8,644 nt of DNA from Streptomyces sp. WM4235 (GCF_001279725.1 NZ_LGDE01000054.1:1-8644); one strand, 5' to 3'. Numbered from the stretch's first letter, positions 1-6,845 are shown. Notes: generated from the sequence alone by a model not told the origin. A program made the numbers and translations.

Positions 1-33
1 GCCTAAGCAGGTGCGGTTCTGTGTCGAGGGTGG

Positions 34-52
34 ACCGGTGGACCTCACCGGT
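34..52. repeat. 7-bp perfect inverted repeat upstream of the OLD-family gene
   Basis: ACCGGTG (34-40) and CACCGGT (46-52) are exact reverse complements separated by five bases. In RNA the stem could extend outward by a G-U and a G-C pair. It lies about 130 bases before the chosen start of the ATPase gene. It could be the terminator of a gene to the left of the window or an operator. No T-run follows it, and nothing else in bases 1-179 looks like a gene. A TAGGCT hexamer at 119-124 is a possible -10 element, but no convincing -35 accompanies it. Confidence 0.35.
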
Positions 53-179
53 TCACTTGTCGAGGACGTCGGATCGGTCAAATCTCGTCGATCTGGCCGG
101 ATATGGAATCGCTCCCGTTAGGCTGAATGGCTCACGGTGCTGCGCCGGACGCAGTGCGCGGAGGTACCTCGGGAGTCTC

Positions 180-1895
180 ATGGCAGTCTCGTTCGCCGTC
201 TCGGAGATCACGCTGGTTGACGGCACTGTGTTCGTCCCTCCGGCGAACGGGATGACCCTGTTCATCGGGCCGAACAACAGCGGGAAGTCCGCTCTTCTCA
301 GCGAACTCTCGCCTCGCATCACCACCCCTACGATCTCTCACCCTCCGCTGTGGATCCGGCAGGTCCTTCAGGCACACGAAGGCTCTGGGGAGGACTTCCT
401 CCGGTGGGTTGAGAGCCGTGGTCACCGTTCGTGGAAGATCAACGGCCAGGAGAGGATCCGCGGGGGAACCAATGGAAGCCTTGTATCCCCGGAGAGCGTT
501 CAATCGGCGTGGACTTCGGGAGGGTACAGCCAGCTACGCACCCTCCTCCTGACGGAGCAGTGGACCGACCAGCGGCTCCAGATACGTGCCGAGTCGGGAC
601 GCTGGGACCATGCGGAACCGGCGTCCGATCCTGTGCAATTCCTGTACGAGGATCCTGAGCTCCTGAAAGCCTTCTCTGCATACACCCTGGAGGCGTTCGG
701 CGAGGAGATCGCCGTGGACTGGACCGACTCGACCTTCCGGTTGCGAGTGGGTGAAACTCGGATGGCCGACGTGACCCCGCCGTCCCCCGAACTGGTCGCC
801 GCCTACCGAAGCCTTCCGCTGCTGTCGGACCAGGGCGACGGCTTCAAGGCCTTCGTCCAGATCCTTCTACACACAGTCCTGCGGCCCACTCCGGTCATCC
901 TGATCGACGAACCCGAGGCCTTCCTCCATCCCCCTCAAGCCCGTCTGCTGGGGCGGATTCTGGCGCAGATGCCAGGCCAAACCCAGGTATTCGTCGCCAC
1001 GCACAGCGCCGACTTTCTGGCCGGTGTACTCGACGCCCGAGAGGTGCGCCCGCTTTCCCTGATCCGCCTGGACCGATCTGGACAACCGCGTGCCAGAGTC
1101 CTGGCCCCCGGTGATGTAGCCGAGCTGCTTCGAACTCCGCTGTTGCGATACTCCAACATCATTTCAGGTCTGTTCTACGACCGTGCCGTGCTCTGTGAGT
1201 CCGAAGGCGACTGCCAATTCTACGCAGCCACATTCGACGTCACCCGCGACGGTTCGGCCACGCATGAGAACACCATCTTTCTGCACACCAGCGGCAAAGA
1301 CCGTCTGGCCGACACGGCGCGCCGGCTGCGGCACTGCGGTATCCCCACAGCGGCCATCGCTGACTTCGACCTTCTCAATGATCACGGAAACGTCAGAAAG
1401 GCTGTGACCGCGCTCGGCAGCGATGTCAGGCCCTTGGCTGGCGCCATTAAGACGCTCAACGACCATGCAAACGCCGGGCGCACGGTACCTACCGTCGCAA
1501 GCTTCCGCAGAGAGATGTCTGCCGCACTGACAGGCCCTGGGAACAGCGCAATCACCGAACAGATGGCAGACAAGCTCAGCAAACTGATCAAGGGATCGTC
1601 CGGCTGGGGCGCCTTGAAGAAATCGGGCTTGAGCGCGCTTGACGGGGAGGTGTACGCCGCTGCCGAGCAGCTGGTGAACACCACCGCCGAACTCGGGCTC
1701 TTCCTCGTCCCTTGGGGCGAGCTCGAATCCTGGGTGCGTAAGATCTCCTCCAGCAACAAGCAGAACTGGCTCTCACAGGTCTTCAGCAGCGGCGAATACC
1801 TACGGCCCTCCGCCGAACTGCGAGTCTTCTGCCAAGCCATCCGCGACTATCTGAGCCGGCCGGTTGCAGAGCCGGATCTAACCGAAAGCACGTGA
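180..1895 (+). CDS. OLD-family ATP-dependent endonuclease (AAA/ABC ATPase + TOPRIM), 571 aa
   Basis: The N-terminal part is an SMC/ABC-like ATPase. It has Walker A GPNNSGKS (residues 30-37), a signature-like stretch SDQGDGFKAF (216-225), Walker B VILIDEPEAF (239-248) and the switch-histidine motif VATHSADF (272-279). The C-terminal part is a TOPRIM nuclease: the first acidic motif is VLCESEGD (337-344, E340/E342) and the second is AAIADFD (391-397, D395/D397), followed by WGELESWVRK near 512-521. This order matches OLD (overcome lysogenization defect) nucleases, which are often linked to phage exclusion. The ATG at 180 is chosen because homology begins there and GGGAG (171-175) and GAGGT (161-165) precede it. 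An in-frame start at 21 would add 53 residues with no domain-like character. The gene to the right is convergent, so there is no downstream UvrD-like partner as in Gabija, which fits a single-gene (class 1) OLD protein. Base composition is lower in GC than the rest of the window, suggesting transfer. The defence role is inferred. Confidence 0.85.
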   Translation: MAVSFAVSEITLVDGTVFVPPANGMTLFIGPNNSGKSALLSELSPRITTPTISHPPLWIRQVLQAHEGSGEDFLRWVESRGHRSWKINGQERIRGGTNGSLVSPESVQSAWTSGGYSQLRTLLLTEQWTDQRLQIRAESGRWDHAEPASDPVQFLYEDPELLKAFSAYTLEAFGEEIAVDWTDSTFRLRVGETRMADVTPPSPELVAAYRSLPLLSDQGDGFKAFVQILLHTVLRPTPVILIDEPEAFLHPPQARLLGRILAQMPGQTQVFVATHSADFLAGVLDAREVRPLSLIRLDRSGQPRARVLAPGDVAELLRTPLLRYSNIISGLFYDRAVLCESEGDCQFYAATFDVTRDGSATHENTIFLHTSGKDRLADTARRLRHCGIPTAAIADFDLLNDHGNVRKAVTALGSDVRPLAGAIKTLNDHANAGRTVPTVASFRREMSAALTGPGNSAITEQMADKLSKLIKGSSGWGALKKSGLSALDGEVYAAAEQLVNTTAELGLFLVPWGELESWVRKISSSNKQNWLSQVFSSGEYLRPSAELRVFCQAIRDYLSRPVAEPDLTEST

Positions 1896-1928
1896 AAGCT
1901 GACGGATGCGTGCCTGGTCAGCCTTGTT

Positions 1929-1952
1929 CGGGATGGTGCGCAGCGAATCCCG
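1929..1952. terminator. weak hairpin between convergent genes
   Basis: CGGGAT (1929-1934) and ATCCCG (1947-1952) form a 6-bp stem around a 12-base loop. It sits 34 bases after the stop of the OLD-family gene and before the convergent PPC-domain gene, so it could serve as a terminator. There is no T-run. I see no gene or tRNA in the rest of 1896-2059. Confidence 0.3.
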
Positions 1953-2059
1953 CGAAAGCGCAAGTGGGCGCGGCTATCAGGCCTGGAAAGCCACACCTAC
2001 CCTTAACGGATCTGCCGTCTCGCCCGGACCAAGTTTTCAAGGGCGACGGGCGCAAGTAC

Positions 2060-2392
2060 TCAGTCGACAGGGATGACGTACGCGCGGGCGAAGTGGGTAG
2101 CGATGGTGGCTTCGTGGAGGTGTCCGGCGATGGCGCGGTCTCCTTCGACGCCCATGACGACGTGGAGGTGGACGAATCCGTTGCGGATCTCGCCGGTGCC
2201 GGTCATCTCGCCGGGCAGGTCGTACTTGGTGATGGTGTCCTTGAGCGCGTCGCCTTCGGGCATGGTGGAGACGGTGAAGGAGTCGGCGGCCCCGATCAGG
2301 GACACGATCGCTGCGTCGGTGATGCCCGCTTCAGCGGCCTGGCGGTTCAGCTCGTCGACGAGTTCGCCGTGGGGGACTTCAAAGACGATCAT
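2060..2392 (-). CDS. PPC/DUF296 domain protein, 110 aa
   Basis: The whole protein is one PPC (plants and prokaryotes conserved, DUF296) domain. It begins with a strand containing FEVPHGELVDEL, followed by the helix and strand of AGITDAAIVSLIGA (22-35). It ends with the family hallmark GFVHLHVVMG (72-81) and GHLHEA (90-95), whose histidines form the conserved metal-like site seen in bacterial members. These proteins are usually small trimers. The plant relatives carry an added AT-hook DNA-binding part, which is absent here, so a DNA-binding role is uncertain. The start ATG overlaps the stop of the upstream regulator gene (ATGA), so the two are probably translated from one message. No signal peptide or membrane segment is visible. 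The biochemical function of stand-alone bacterial PPC proteins is poorly defined. A regulator accessory, or a binder of a small ligand, is possible. Confidence 0.8.
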   Translation of the reverse strand: MIVFEVPHGELVDELNRQAAEAGITDAAIVSLIGAADSFTVSTMPEGDALKDTITKYDLPGEMTGTGEIRNGFVHLHVVMGVEGDRAIAGHLHEATIATHFARAYVIPVD

Positions 2393-3150
2393 GCGGGGCT
2401 CCGTCCGATCATGGGGCTCAACTGCCGCAGCATGACGGACGAGCACCAGCGGGCGCCAGAGTCTCCGGGGTTGAGGGCCTCTCTCGCGAAGCGGGTGGCG
2501 AGGAAGTCCGCGCGGTGGCCGTACGCGGCGGGCCGGGCGGCGATGCGTCCGGCGGTCGTCCAGTCCACGGCGCAGACGCGGGAGGTGACGGCCGTCATGT
2601 AGAGGCGGCGGACCTCCTCGTCGTGGGTCAGGACGCGGGCGACGTGGGACGCGTGGGTTTGGCCGGGCATCTTGGCGAGGATGCCGGCGGCGTTGACGCG
2701 CAGGATCGGCACGTCTCCGTCCAGTGTCCAGCGGCGCAGGTTCGCGCTGGAAGCCTTGTCCGCGAGGGAGGCTGTGACCATGTCCGCGCTGTGTGTGGTC
2801 TGGACGCGGGCCAGGGGCCCCGGGTCGCGGCCGGCGATGCTGGCCGCCATTTCCGAGGCGAGCGCGCCGTGTGAGAGCGCCAGGGTGGACAGTCCGAGAA
2901 AGGCTCGTCGGTTCACGCGGTCGAGGGTAGCTTCCGCGGCCAGTTGATCGACAGACACGTCCAGTACCCGGGACAGGTGCTCTATCCAGTGCCTGCCGGG
3001 AATGACCTTTCCGCTCTCCCACCGCTTGACCGCGTCCCGGCCGGGCGCCCCGGTGGGGTCACCGGCGCAGATGGCCAGTTCCTCGGCCAGCCGGACTTGG
3101 GACCACGTCTTGAGTTTGCGCAGATCTCGGATCAACTGACCGATCGGCAT
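2389..3150 (-). CDS. XRE-family helix-turn-helix regulator, 253 aa
   Basis: Residues 4-70 form an XRE-type HTH: IGQLIRDLRKLKTWSQVRLAEEL, then the recognition region RDAVKRWESGKVIPGRHWIEHLSRVLDVSVDQL. After it comes RRAFLGLSTLALSHGALASE (81-100), a stretch common after the HTH in Streptomyces XRE regulators. It resembles a Tat motif, but it is internal and so is not read as an export signal. The remaining 150 residues are helical-looking, and the protein is shorter than the roughly 400-residue TPR-containing relatives. The start at 3150 is chosen because the HTH begins immediately after it. GAGG lies only two bases upstream, and a GGGGGG run (bases 3163-3168) lies a little further up. A GTG at 3204 would add 18 residues that look like translated intergenic repeat. 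It is divergent from the precursor/TfuA/YcaO operon and shares a 206-base regulatory region with it, so control of that operon is the natural inference. The effector is unknown. Confidence 0.82.
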   Translation of the reverse strand: MPIGQLIRDLRKLKTWSQVRLAEELAICAGDPTGAPGRDAVKRWESGKVIPGRHWIEHLSRVLDVSVDQLAAEATLDRVNRRAFLGLSTLALSHGALASEMAASIAGRDPGPLARVQTTHSADMVTASLADKASSANLRRWTLDGDVPILRVNAAGILAKMPGQTHASHVARVLTHDEEVRRLYMTAVTSRVCAVDWTTAGRIAARPAAYGHRADFLATRFAREALNPGDSGARWCSSVMLRQLSPMIGRSPA

Positions 3151-3158
3151 GGCCTCAT

Positions 3159-3318
3159 GATGCCCCCCAAGATGCCCCCGCGTGGGGGCCTTCGCACGGT
3201 TCACCCTTGGGGTGTCGCCGCCGACAACCGCACTCCTGAAAGCGGCTGACGGCGTCCCGCCCGAGGCCTTGGGCGGAACGACGGGCCCCGGCCCGCGACG
3301 CCACCCGGTGGGGGCATC
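3159..3318. repeat. three copies of 9-mer GATGCCCCC
   Basis: GATGCCCCC occurs on the plus strand at 3159-3167 and 3171-3179, spaced 12 bases start to start. It occurs inverted as GGGGGCATC at 3310-3318. The first two copies flank the regulator start and the third lies just before the precursor leader. A matched repeat at both ends of a divergent promoter region is what a shared operator would look like. Binding by the XRE protein is inferred only. GC richness makes short matches likelier than in average DNA, but the ATG/CAT core is not explained by GC bias. Confidence 0.45.
3211..3228. promoter_or_regulatory. imperfect dyad, candidate operator
   Basis: GGTGTCG (3211-3217) and CGACAACC (3221/3222-3228) are inverted copies around a short GC spacer, matching except for one extra base in the right arm. 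The total length of 18 bases suits an HTH dimer. It sits 60-80 bases upstream of the regulator start. Function is inferred from position only. Confidence 0.3.
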
Positions 3319-3344
3319 CGCCCCGCACCGTCGCCATCTGCATC

Positions 3345-3350
3345 AAGGAG
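3345..3350 (+). promoter_or_regulatory. strong ribosome binding site of the precursor gene
   Basis: AAGGAG matches the 16S anti-Shine-Dalgarno well and lies six bases before the ATG at 3357. It is one of the best ribosome binding sites in the window. This supports the 36-codon reading frame as a real and heavily translated gene. Confidence 0.8.
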
Positions 3351-3356
3351 ACAGCC

Positions 3357-3467
3357 ATGGAGCAGTCGAAGTCCAACGTTGCCGCCCACACCTCGGCCGC
3401 GGTCGAGGGAACCGAAGAGATCACCGGGACCGTCGTGGTCGCCATCGACGTCGAGGACGAGGAGTAA
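3357..3467 (+). CDS. putative RiPP precursor peptide, 36 aa
   Basis: A 36-codon gene starts at ATG 3357 behind a strong AAGGAG site and ends at TAA 3465-3467. It is the first gene before TfuA and YcaO genes, the standard position for a RiPP precursor. The N-terminal part (about residues 1-21) is polar and leader-like: Ser, Asn, His and Thr followed by EGTEE. The C-terminal part reads ITGTVVVAIDVEDEE (22-36), a run of beta-branched residues and Ala ending in an acidic tail. There is no Cys, and the only hydroxyl residues near the C terminus are T23 and T25, so a multi-azole product is unlikely. Backbone thioamidation by the neighbouring YcaO/TfuA pair fits better. Nine of 36 residues are Asp or Glu, with one Lys. 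There is no double-Gly or obvious protease site, and the leader/core boundary is not known; a cut near EGTEE is a guess. The modification itself is inferred from neighbours. Confidence 0.75.
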   Translation: MEQSKSNVAAHTSAAVEGTEEITGTVVVAIDVEDEE

Positions 3468-3494
3468 CCCTCGCCGCTGTTCGTGCCCTGACCT

Positions 3495-3544
3495 GGGCGC
3501 CCCTCCCCTTCCCGTGGGCTCACACGGCCCGGGGAGGGGCGCCC
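3495..3544 (+). terminator. strong hairpin after the precursor gene (attenuator or leaky terminator)
   Basis: The arms at 3495-3508 (GGGCGCCCCTCCCC) and 3531-3544 (GGGGAGGGGCGCCC) are perfect 14-bp inverted copies. The 22-base loop contains a second 5-bp stem, CCGTG (3512-3516) with CACGG (3523-3527). It begins 27 bases after the precursor stop and ends 31 bases before the TfuA start. No T-run follows, but many actinomycete terminators lack one. The likely role is partial termination or 3'-end protection, giving much more precursor than enzyme message. Full termination is less likely because no other promoter for the enzyme genes is evident. Confidence 0.75.
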
Positions 3545-3575
3545 GTCGCGCTTCACCCTGAAAGGGACCGCCGTC

Positions 3576-4826
3576 ATGATTCACGTGTTCGTCGGGCCGA
3601 CGCTGCCCCGATCCGACCCCCACCTCGCCGCGCCGGGCCTGCGGGTGCTGCCACCGGCCCGGCACGGGGACCTGTTCGACACCGACATCGGCGGCACCGT
3701 GGTGCTCATCGACGGGGTGTATCACCAGTCGCCGGCGCTGCGGCACAAGGAGATCCTGGCCGCGATGGGCCGGGGCGTGCGGGTGATCGGCGCGGCGAGC
3801 ATCGGTGCTCTGCGCGCGGCCGAACTGGCGCCGCTGGGGATGCTCGGCGTCGGCGCCGTCTACGCCGCCTACGCGCGCGGGGACATCGAGGGTGACGACG
3901 AGGTCGCGGTCGGGCAGTGCCCTGACGGCGACTGGGACGCGCTGACCTGCCCGCTGGTGAACCTGCGCTACACGCTGGGCCTGGCCCGCTCGGCCGGTGT
4001 CCTGGACGGCACGCGGGCCGCCGTGCTCCTGGCGGCGCTGCGCGAGGTTTACTATCCCGAGCGCACGTGGCCCGCGGTGCGGGCGGTGTGCCGACGCCAG
4101 GGCGAGACGGGGTTCGTGGGGTGGCTGGACGAACAGCGCGGGCGTGACCGGTACTTCGGTGACCTCAAGCGCGCCGACGCCCTCGCGGCCCTGCGCGCCG
4201 CCCTCGACCCGGCGCCGGTGAAGCGGAGGGCCGTCGTCGAGCCGTGGGTGTGGCAGACGACCTATTTCCGTCGCTGGTCGAATGCCGCCGCGTGCGAGCG
4301 CGTGGACGGGATGCTGTTGTCCACCGAGGACCGCATCGTCTACCAGCAGGTTTTCGATCCGGCGTTCGGCGAGCGGTGGACGTCCTACCTCGAACACCTC
4401 TCCCGCCGACCTGTCGACGGCCGGCCGGGGCTGCCGCTCGCGGCAAGACTGGCCCGGGTCACCGGTGGAGACCTGCCCGCCGATCGCGTGTTCCACCCGC
4501 CCCTGGACCTGCGCGACGCGCACGCGGTGGCGCTGCTGCTCGCGGGGGAGAGCGCGCAGGACCGCCAGGCGGTCGCCCGCTACGGCGCCGCGCTGGAACG
4601 GGCCCGGCGCAGTCGGCCCGGCTTCTCGACGCCGGCGGTGCGCGATGAGGTGACCCGCGATGTCCTGCTGCGCGTATGGGCCTGTACCGAAGCGGAGTTC
4701 GACGCGCAGGCGTCCGCGCGGGGCCTGGTGGGCGGGGCGCGCGCCGTCGCGGCGGCCAAGCGCCTCGTCCCCGGATTCCTGGAAGAGATCGACACGACGC
4801 GGGAGGCCGCCCATGCCGGCTGGTGA
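3576..4826 (+). CDS. TfuA-domain protein (YcaO partner), 416 aa
   Basis: The TfuA core spans about residues 41-135. Its most telling stretches are LIDGVYHQSPALRHKEILAAM (44-64), VRVIGAASIGALRAAEL (68-84), and GVGAVYAAYARGDIEGDDEVAV (91-112), which closely follow the family pattern. TfuA proteins partner with YcaO enzymes in thioamide formation, where they are thought to recruit or activate the YcaO or deliver sulfur. The remaining 280 residues are Arg-rich and helical-looking and match no domain I recognise. They could contact the precursor, since no separate RRE leader-binding domain is encoded nearby. The ATG is preceded by AAAGGGA (3561-3567) eight bases away. The gene follows the precursor and its hairpin, and its last 14 bases overlap the YcaO gene. 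Cytoplasmic, with no signal or membrane segment. Confidence 0.9.
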   Translation: MIHVFVGPTLPRSDPHLAAPGLRVLPPARHGDLFDTDIGGTVVLIDGVYHQSPALRHKEILAAMGRGVRVIGAASIGALRAAELAPLGMLGVGAVYAAYARGDIEGDDEVAVGQCPDGDWDALTCPLVNLRYTLGLARSAGVLDGTRAAVLLAALREVYYPERTWPAVRAVCRRQGETGFVGWLDEQRGRDRYFGDLKRADALAALRAALDPAPVKRRAVVEPWVWQTTYFRRWSNAAACERVDGMLLSTEDRIVYQQVFDPAFGERWTSYLEHLSRRPVDGRPGLPLAARLARVTGGDLPADRVFHPPLDLRDAHAVALLLAGESAQDRQAVARYGAALERARRSRPGFSTPAVRDEVTRDVLLRVWACTEAEFDAQASARGLVGGARAVAAAKRLVPGFLEEIDTTREAAHAGW

Positions 4827-5964
4827 CGACCTGGTGGCGCCGGCGGGCACGGTCCGCGCCCGTACGCCCGAGCAGACGTGGGCGGCGGTGGCCGCATGGC
4901 TGCCCGACTTCGGGATCACCCGTGTCGCGGATCTGACCGGCCTGGACTGCGTCGGCCTGCCCGTCTTCACGGCGATCCGGCCTGCCTCGCTGACCCTGAG
5001 CGCCTCGCAGGGCAAGGGCGCCACACCCCTGCTGGCGAAGTTGTCGGCGGTGATGGAGGCGATCGAGTTGTGGCACGTCGAGCAACCGCTGTCCGTCGAC
5101 GCCTACGGGCCGGCCTTCGAGGTCGCCCCCGACTGCCCCGTCGCCGCGCTGGCGACCACGACCCCCTACCCCGCCGGTGCCCTGTCCCGGATGGTGGGGG
5201 AGTGGACGGCTGGCACCGCCCTGGTGAGCGGGGCCCGGGTGCTGCTGCCGGTCGACCTGGTACGCCGGCGCGGACAACGGCCCGAGTGGAGCCCGGACGT
5301 GTGGCGTGCCACGAGCACCGGCCTGGCCTGCGGCAACACCCGCGACGAAGCGTTGTTGCACGGACTGTTCGAGGTGGTGGAGCGCGATGTTCTGTACCGC
5401 GACGCTAGCGCGCGCGGAAGAAGGCGCACATGGATCGACCTGCGGACGGTCGAGGACCCGCACGGGCGGGAGATCATCGACCGGGTGGCGGCCGCGGGCA
5501 TGGCGCTGGAGGCCGCCATGGTGGACGGCCCGTACGGGCTGCCGGTCTGCGTGGCCTACCTGTGGTCACAGGACCTCCCTACCGTCTTCGCCGGCGGCGG
5601 CTGCCACAGCCTGGCGGGCATCGCGCTGACACGCGCGGTGACCGAAGCCGCGCAATCCCGGCTCGCCGCCATCGCCGGCACCCGCGACGACCTCCCCGGC
5701 GACCCCGGCGGCTTCGACACCGCGTCCTTCCAACCGCCGCGCACCACCGGTCTCGATCCGTGGCCCCAGGCGACAGCCCACTTTCCGGCCCCGACCGGTC
5801 ACACCTTCGCCCACCACGTCCGCGCCGTGGCCCGGCGGGTCGCCCGCGTCACCGGGCACGAACCGGCCGCCCTGGACCTGTCCGCCCCGGCAGGTCCCGT
5901 CCACGCCGTACAGGTCGTCTGTCCCGGCACCCGCTCACGGATCGGCAGGTCGATGCCCCGATGA
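4813..5964 (+). CDS. YcaO-family ATP-dependent backbone-modifying enzyme, 383 aa
   Basis: YcaO enzymes use ATP to phosphorylate a peptide amide oxygen. With a TfuA partner they exchange it for sulfur, giving a thioamide. The ATP/Mg signatures are present: SASQGKG (63-69), LSAVMEAIELWH (77-88), STGLACGNTRDEALLHGLFEVVERD (168-192) and ALTRAVTEAAQSR (271-283), the last being a hallmark of the family. The C terminus, VHAVQVVCPG (363-372), resembles the usual closing strand, so the protein appears complete. The ATG at 4813 has GGGAGG (4801-4806) six bases upstream and lies inside the 3' end of the TfuA gene, giving a 14-base overlap that implies coupled translation. There is no fused cyclodehydratase C domain or RRE, which fits a stand-alone TfuA-dependent type over an azoline-forming one. 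The precursor lacks Cys, which supports thioamidation, although another YcaO outcome such as amidine formation cannot be excluded. Confidence 0.9.
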   Translation: MPAGDDLVAPAGTVRARTPEQTWAAVAAWLPDFGITRVADLTGLDCVGLPVFTAIRPASLTLSASQGKGATPLLAKLSAVMEAIELWHVEQPLSVDAYGPAFEVAPDCPVAALATTTPYPAGALSRMVGEWTAGTALVSGARVLLPVDLVRRRGQRPEWSPDVWRATSTGLACGNTRDEALLHGLFEVVERDVLYRDASARGRRRTWIDLRTVEDPHGREIIDRVAAAGMALEAAMVDGPYGLPVCVAYLWSQDLPTVFAGGGCHSLAGIALTRAVTEAAQSRLAAIAGTRDDLPGDPGGFDTASFQPPRTTGLDPWPQATAHFPAPTGHTFAHHVRAVARRVARVTGHEPAALDLSAPAGPVHAVQVVCPGTRSRIGRSMPR

Positions 5965-6845
5965 ACCCCACCACCCCGGCCCGGGTGGACGCGCCCGGCC
6001 AACAGCGCAGCGCCGACTACGACGTCTTTCACGCCGCCCGCGCCCGAACCGACCTGGTCGCCCGCCTGTACGCCCGCGCGATGGGCGAGGACTACCCGGC
6101 GGAAGTCGCCGCCTCCAGCTCGTGTGACTGGCCCCTGCTGGGGCTCCTGACCGCACGCCTGCGCCTGCGCCCGAACGACCTCCTCGTGGACGCCGGATGC
6201 GGCGCCGGCGGCATCGGCCTGTGGCTGGCCCGAGCCCTCGCCGTCCGCCTGGACGCCTTCGACCTCTCACCCGTCGCCGTCACGCAGGCCACCGCCCGCC
6301 GCGCCCACTTCCTCGGCCCGGCCGCCGACCGCGCCGCCTTCCGCGTCGCGGAGCTGGAACACACCGGCCTCACCGACGGCCGCGCCCACGCCATCGTGTG
6401 CGTGGACGCCCTCGGGCGTGCCGCGGATCGAGGCACCGCCCTGCGGGAACTCGGCCGTGCCCTCGCCCCCGGCGGCCGGCTGCTGGTGACCCGGGCCCTT
6501 CGGCGCGGCGCCGATCCGGCATGGCATCAGGCGGTCGCCACCGCCGGCTTGAGGCAAGAGCACGTGGACGAGCGCCCCGGCGAGCCCGCGATGTGGGAGC
6601 GCCTGTACCGACTGTGGATCGCCCACGCCGATCAGCTGCGGCACGACCTGGGCCAGGCCCCGGCCGACAACATGCTCCGCGAGGCACACCACATGCTCCC
6701 CACCCTGCGTGGCAGGCGGGCGGTTCTGCTGACCCTGCGCCGCCTGCCCGGTGACCGGGAGGAAGCGGGGGCGGCCGATAGGATGGCCGGGCCCCGCCTC
6801 CCCGGTGGCGACAAGCCCGCGCCCGGCGAGAGGACCCCGCAGTGA
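5961..6845 (+). CDS. class I SAM-dependent methyltransferase, 294 aa
   Basis: A Rossmann-type methyltransferase. Motif I is [13 protein letters not shown] (74-86), which binds S-adenosylmethionine. The acidic residue D101 in DAFDLSP follows on strand 2, VCVDALG (147-152) is the motif near strand 4, and [20 protein letters not shown] (161-180) covers motif III. The region before the fold (CDWPLLGLL, 55-63) and the C-terminal third probably form the substrate cap. The last 35 residues are Gly/Pro/Arg-rich and likely disordered. ATG 5961 overlaps the YcaO stop by ATGA, and the stop overlaps the next start by GTGA, so it is tightly embedded in the operon. It probably methylates the modified peptide. 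N-terminal amine, side-chain carboxylate, or sulfur methylation are all possible, and the acidic tail of the precursor offers many carboxylates. The target cannot be read from sequence. Confidence 0.87.
   Translation: MNPTTPARVDAPGQQRSADYDVFHAARARTDLVARLYARAMGEDYPAEVAASSSCDWPLLGLLTARLRLRPNDLLVDAGCGAGGIGLWLARALAVRLDAFDLSPVAVTQATARRAHFLGPAADRAAFRVAELEHTGLTDGRAHAIVCVDALGRAADRGTALRELGRALAPGGRLLVTRALRRGADPAWHQAVATAGLRQEHVDERPGEPAMWERLYRLWIAHADQLRHDLGQAPADNMLREAHHMLPTLRGRRAVLLTLRRLPGDREEAGAADRMAGPRLPGGDKPAPGERTPQ

Larger units (their letters stand above)
3151..3356. promoter_or_regulatory. divergent intergenic region between regulator and RiPP operon
   Basis: These 206 bases separate the minus-strand regulator from the plus-strand precursor gene and should hold both promoters. 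No textbook TTGACA/TANNNT pair stands out on either strand, which is common in this GC range. It is packed with dyads: GCCCCC-GCGT-GGGGGC (3174-3189), CACCC-TTG-GGGTG (3202-3214), GGTGTCG/CGACAACC with one bulge (3211-3228), CCGCCC/GGGCGG (3257-3276), CGGGCC-CC-GGCCCG (3282-3295), and a bulged 9-bp stem GGTGGGGGC/GCCCCGCACC (3307-3329). The last lies 15 bases before the precursor ribosome binding site and may fold in the leader RNA. Confidence 0.6.

Noticed and set aside
21..179. N-terminal extension of the OLD-family gene from an in-frame start at 21
   Set aside because: The added 53 residues show no domain character and overlap the 34-52 dyad; ATPase homology begins right after the ATG at 180.
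1896..2059. tRNA gene or attachment site between the convergent genes
   Set aside because: No cloverleaf arms or TTCRANY-like T-loop could be found, and no repeated copy was seen elsewhere in the window.
3159..3189. CRISPR-like short repeats
   Set aside because: Only three 9-base copies, two directly spaced at 12 bases and one distant and inverted; no repeat-spacer structure or cas genes.
3151..3204. GTG at 3204 as the start of the XRE regulator
   Set aside because: It would add 18 residues read from the GATGCCCCC repeat region, and AAGG directly abuts the GTG with no spacing; the HTH begins at the ATG at 3150.
3357..3467. Azole- or lanthionine-type peptide product
   Set aside because: The precursor has no Cys, few Ser/Thr in the C-terminal half, and no lanthionine synthetase or cyclodehydratase partner domain is encoded here.
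3201..5024. Long open frame of about 600 codons on the minus strand
   Set aside because: It lies antisense to the precursor, TfuA and YcaO genes and is His/Arg/Gly/Pro-rich, as expected from high third-position GC in the real genes.
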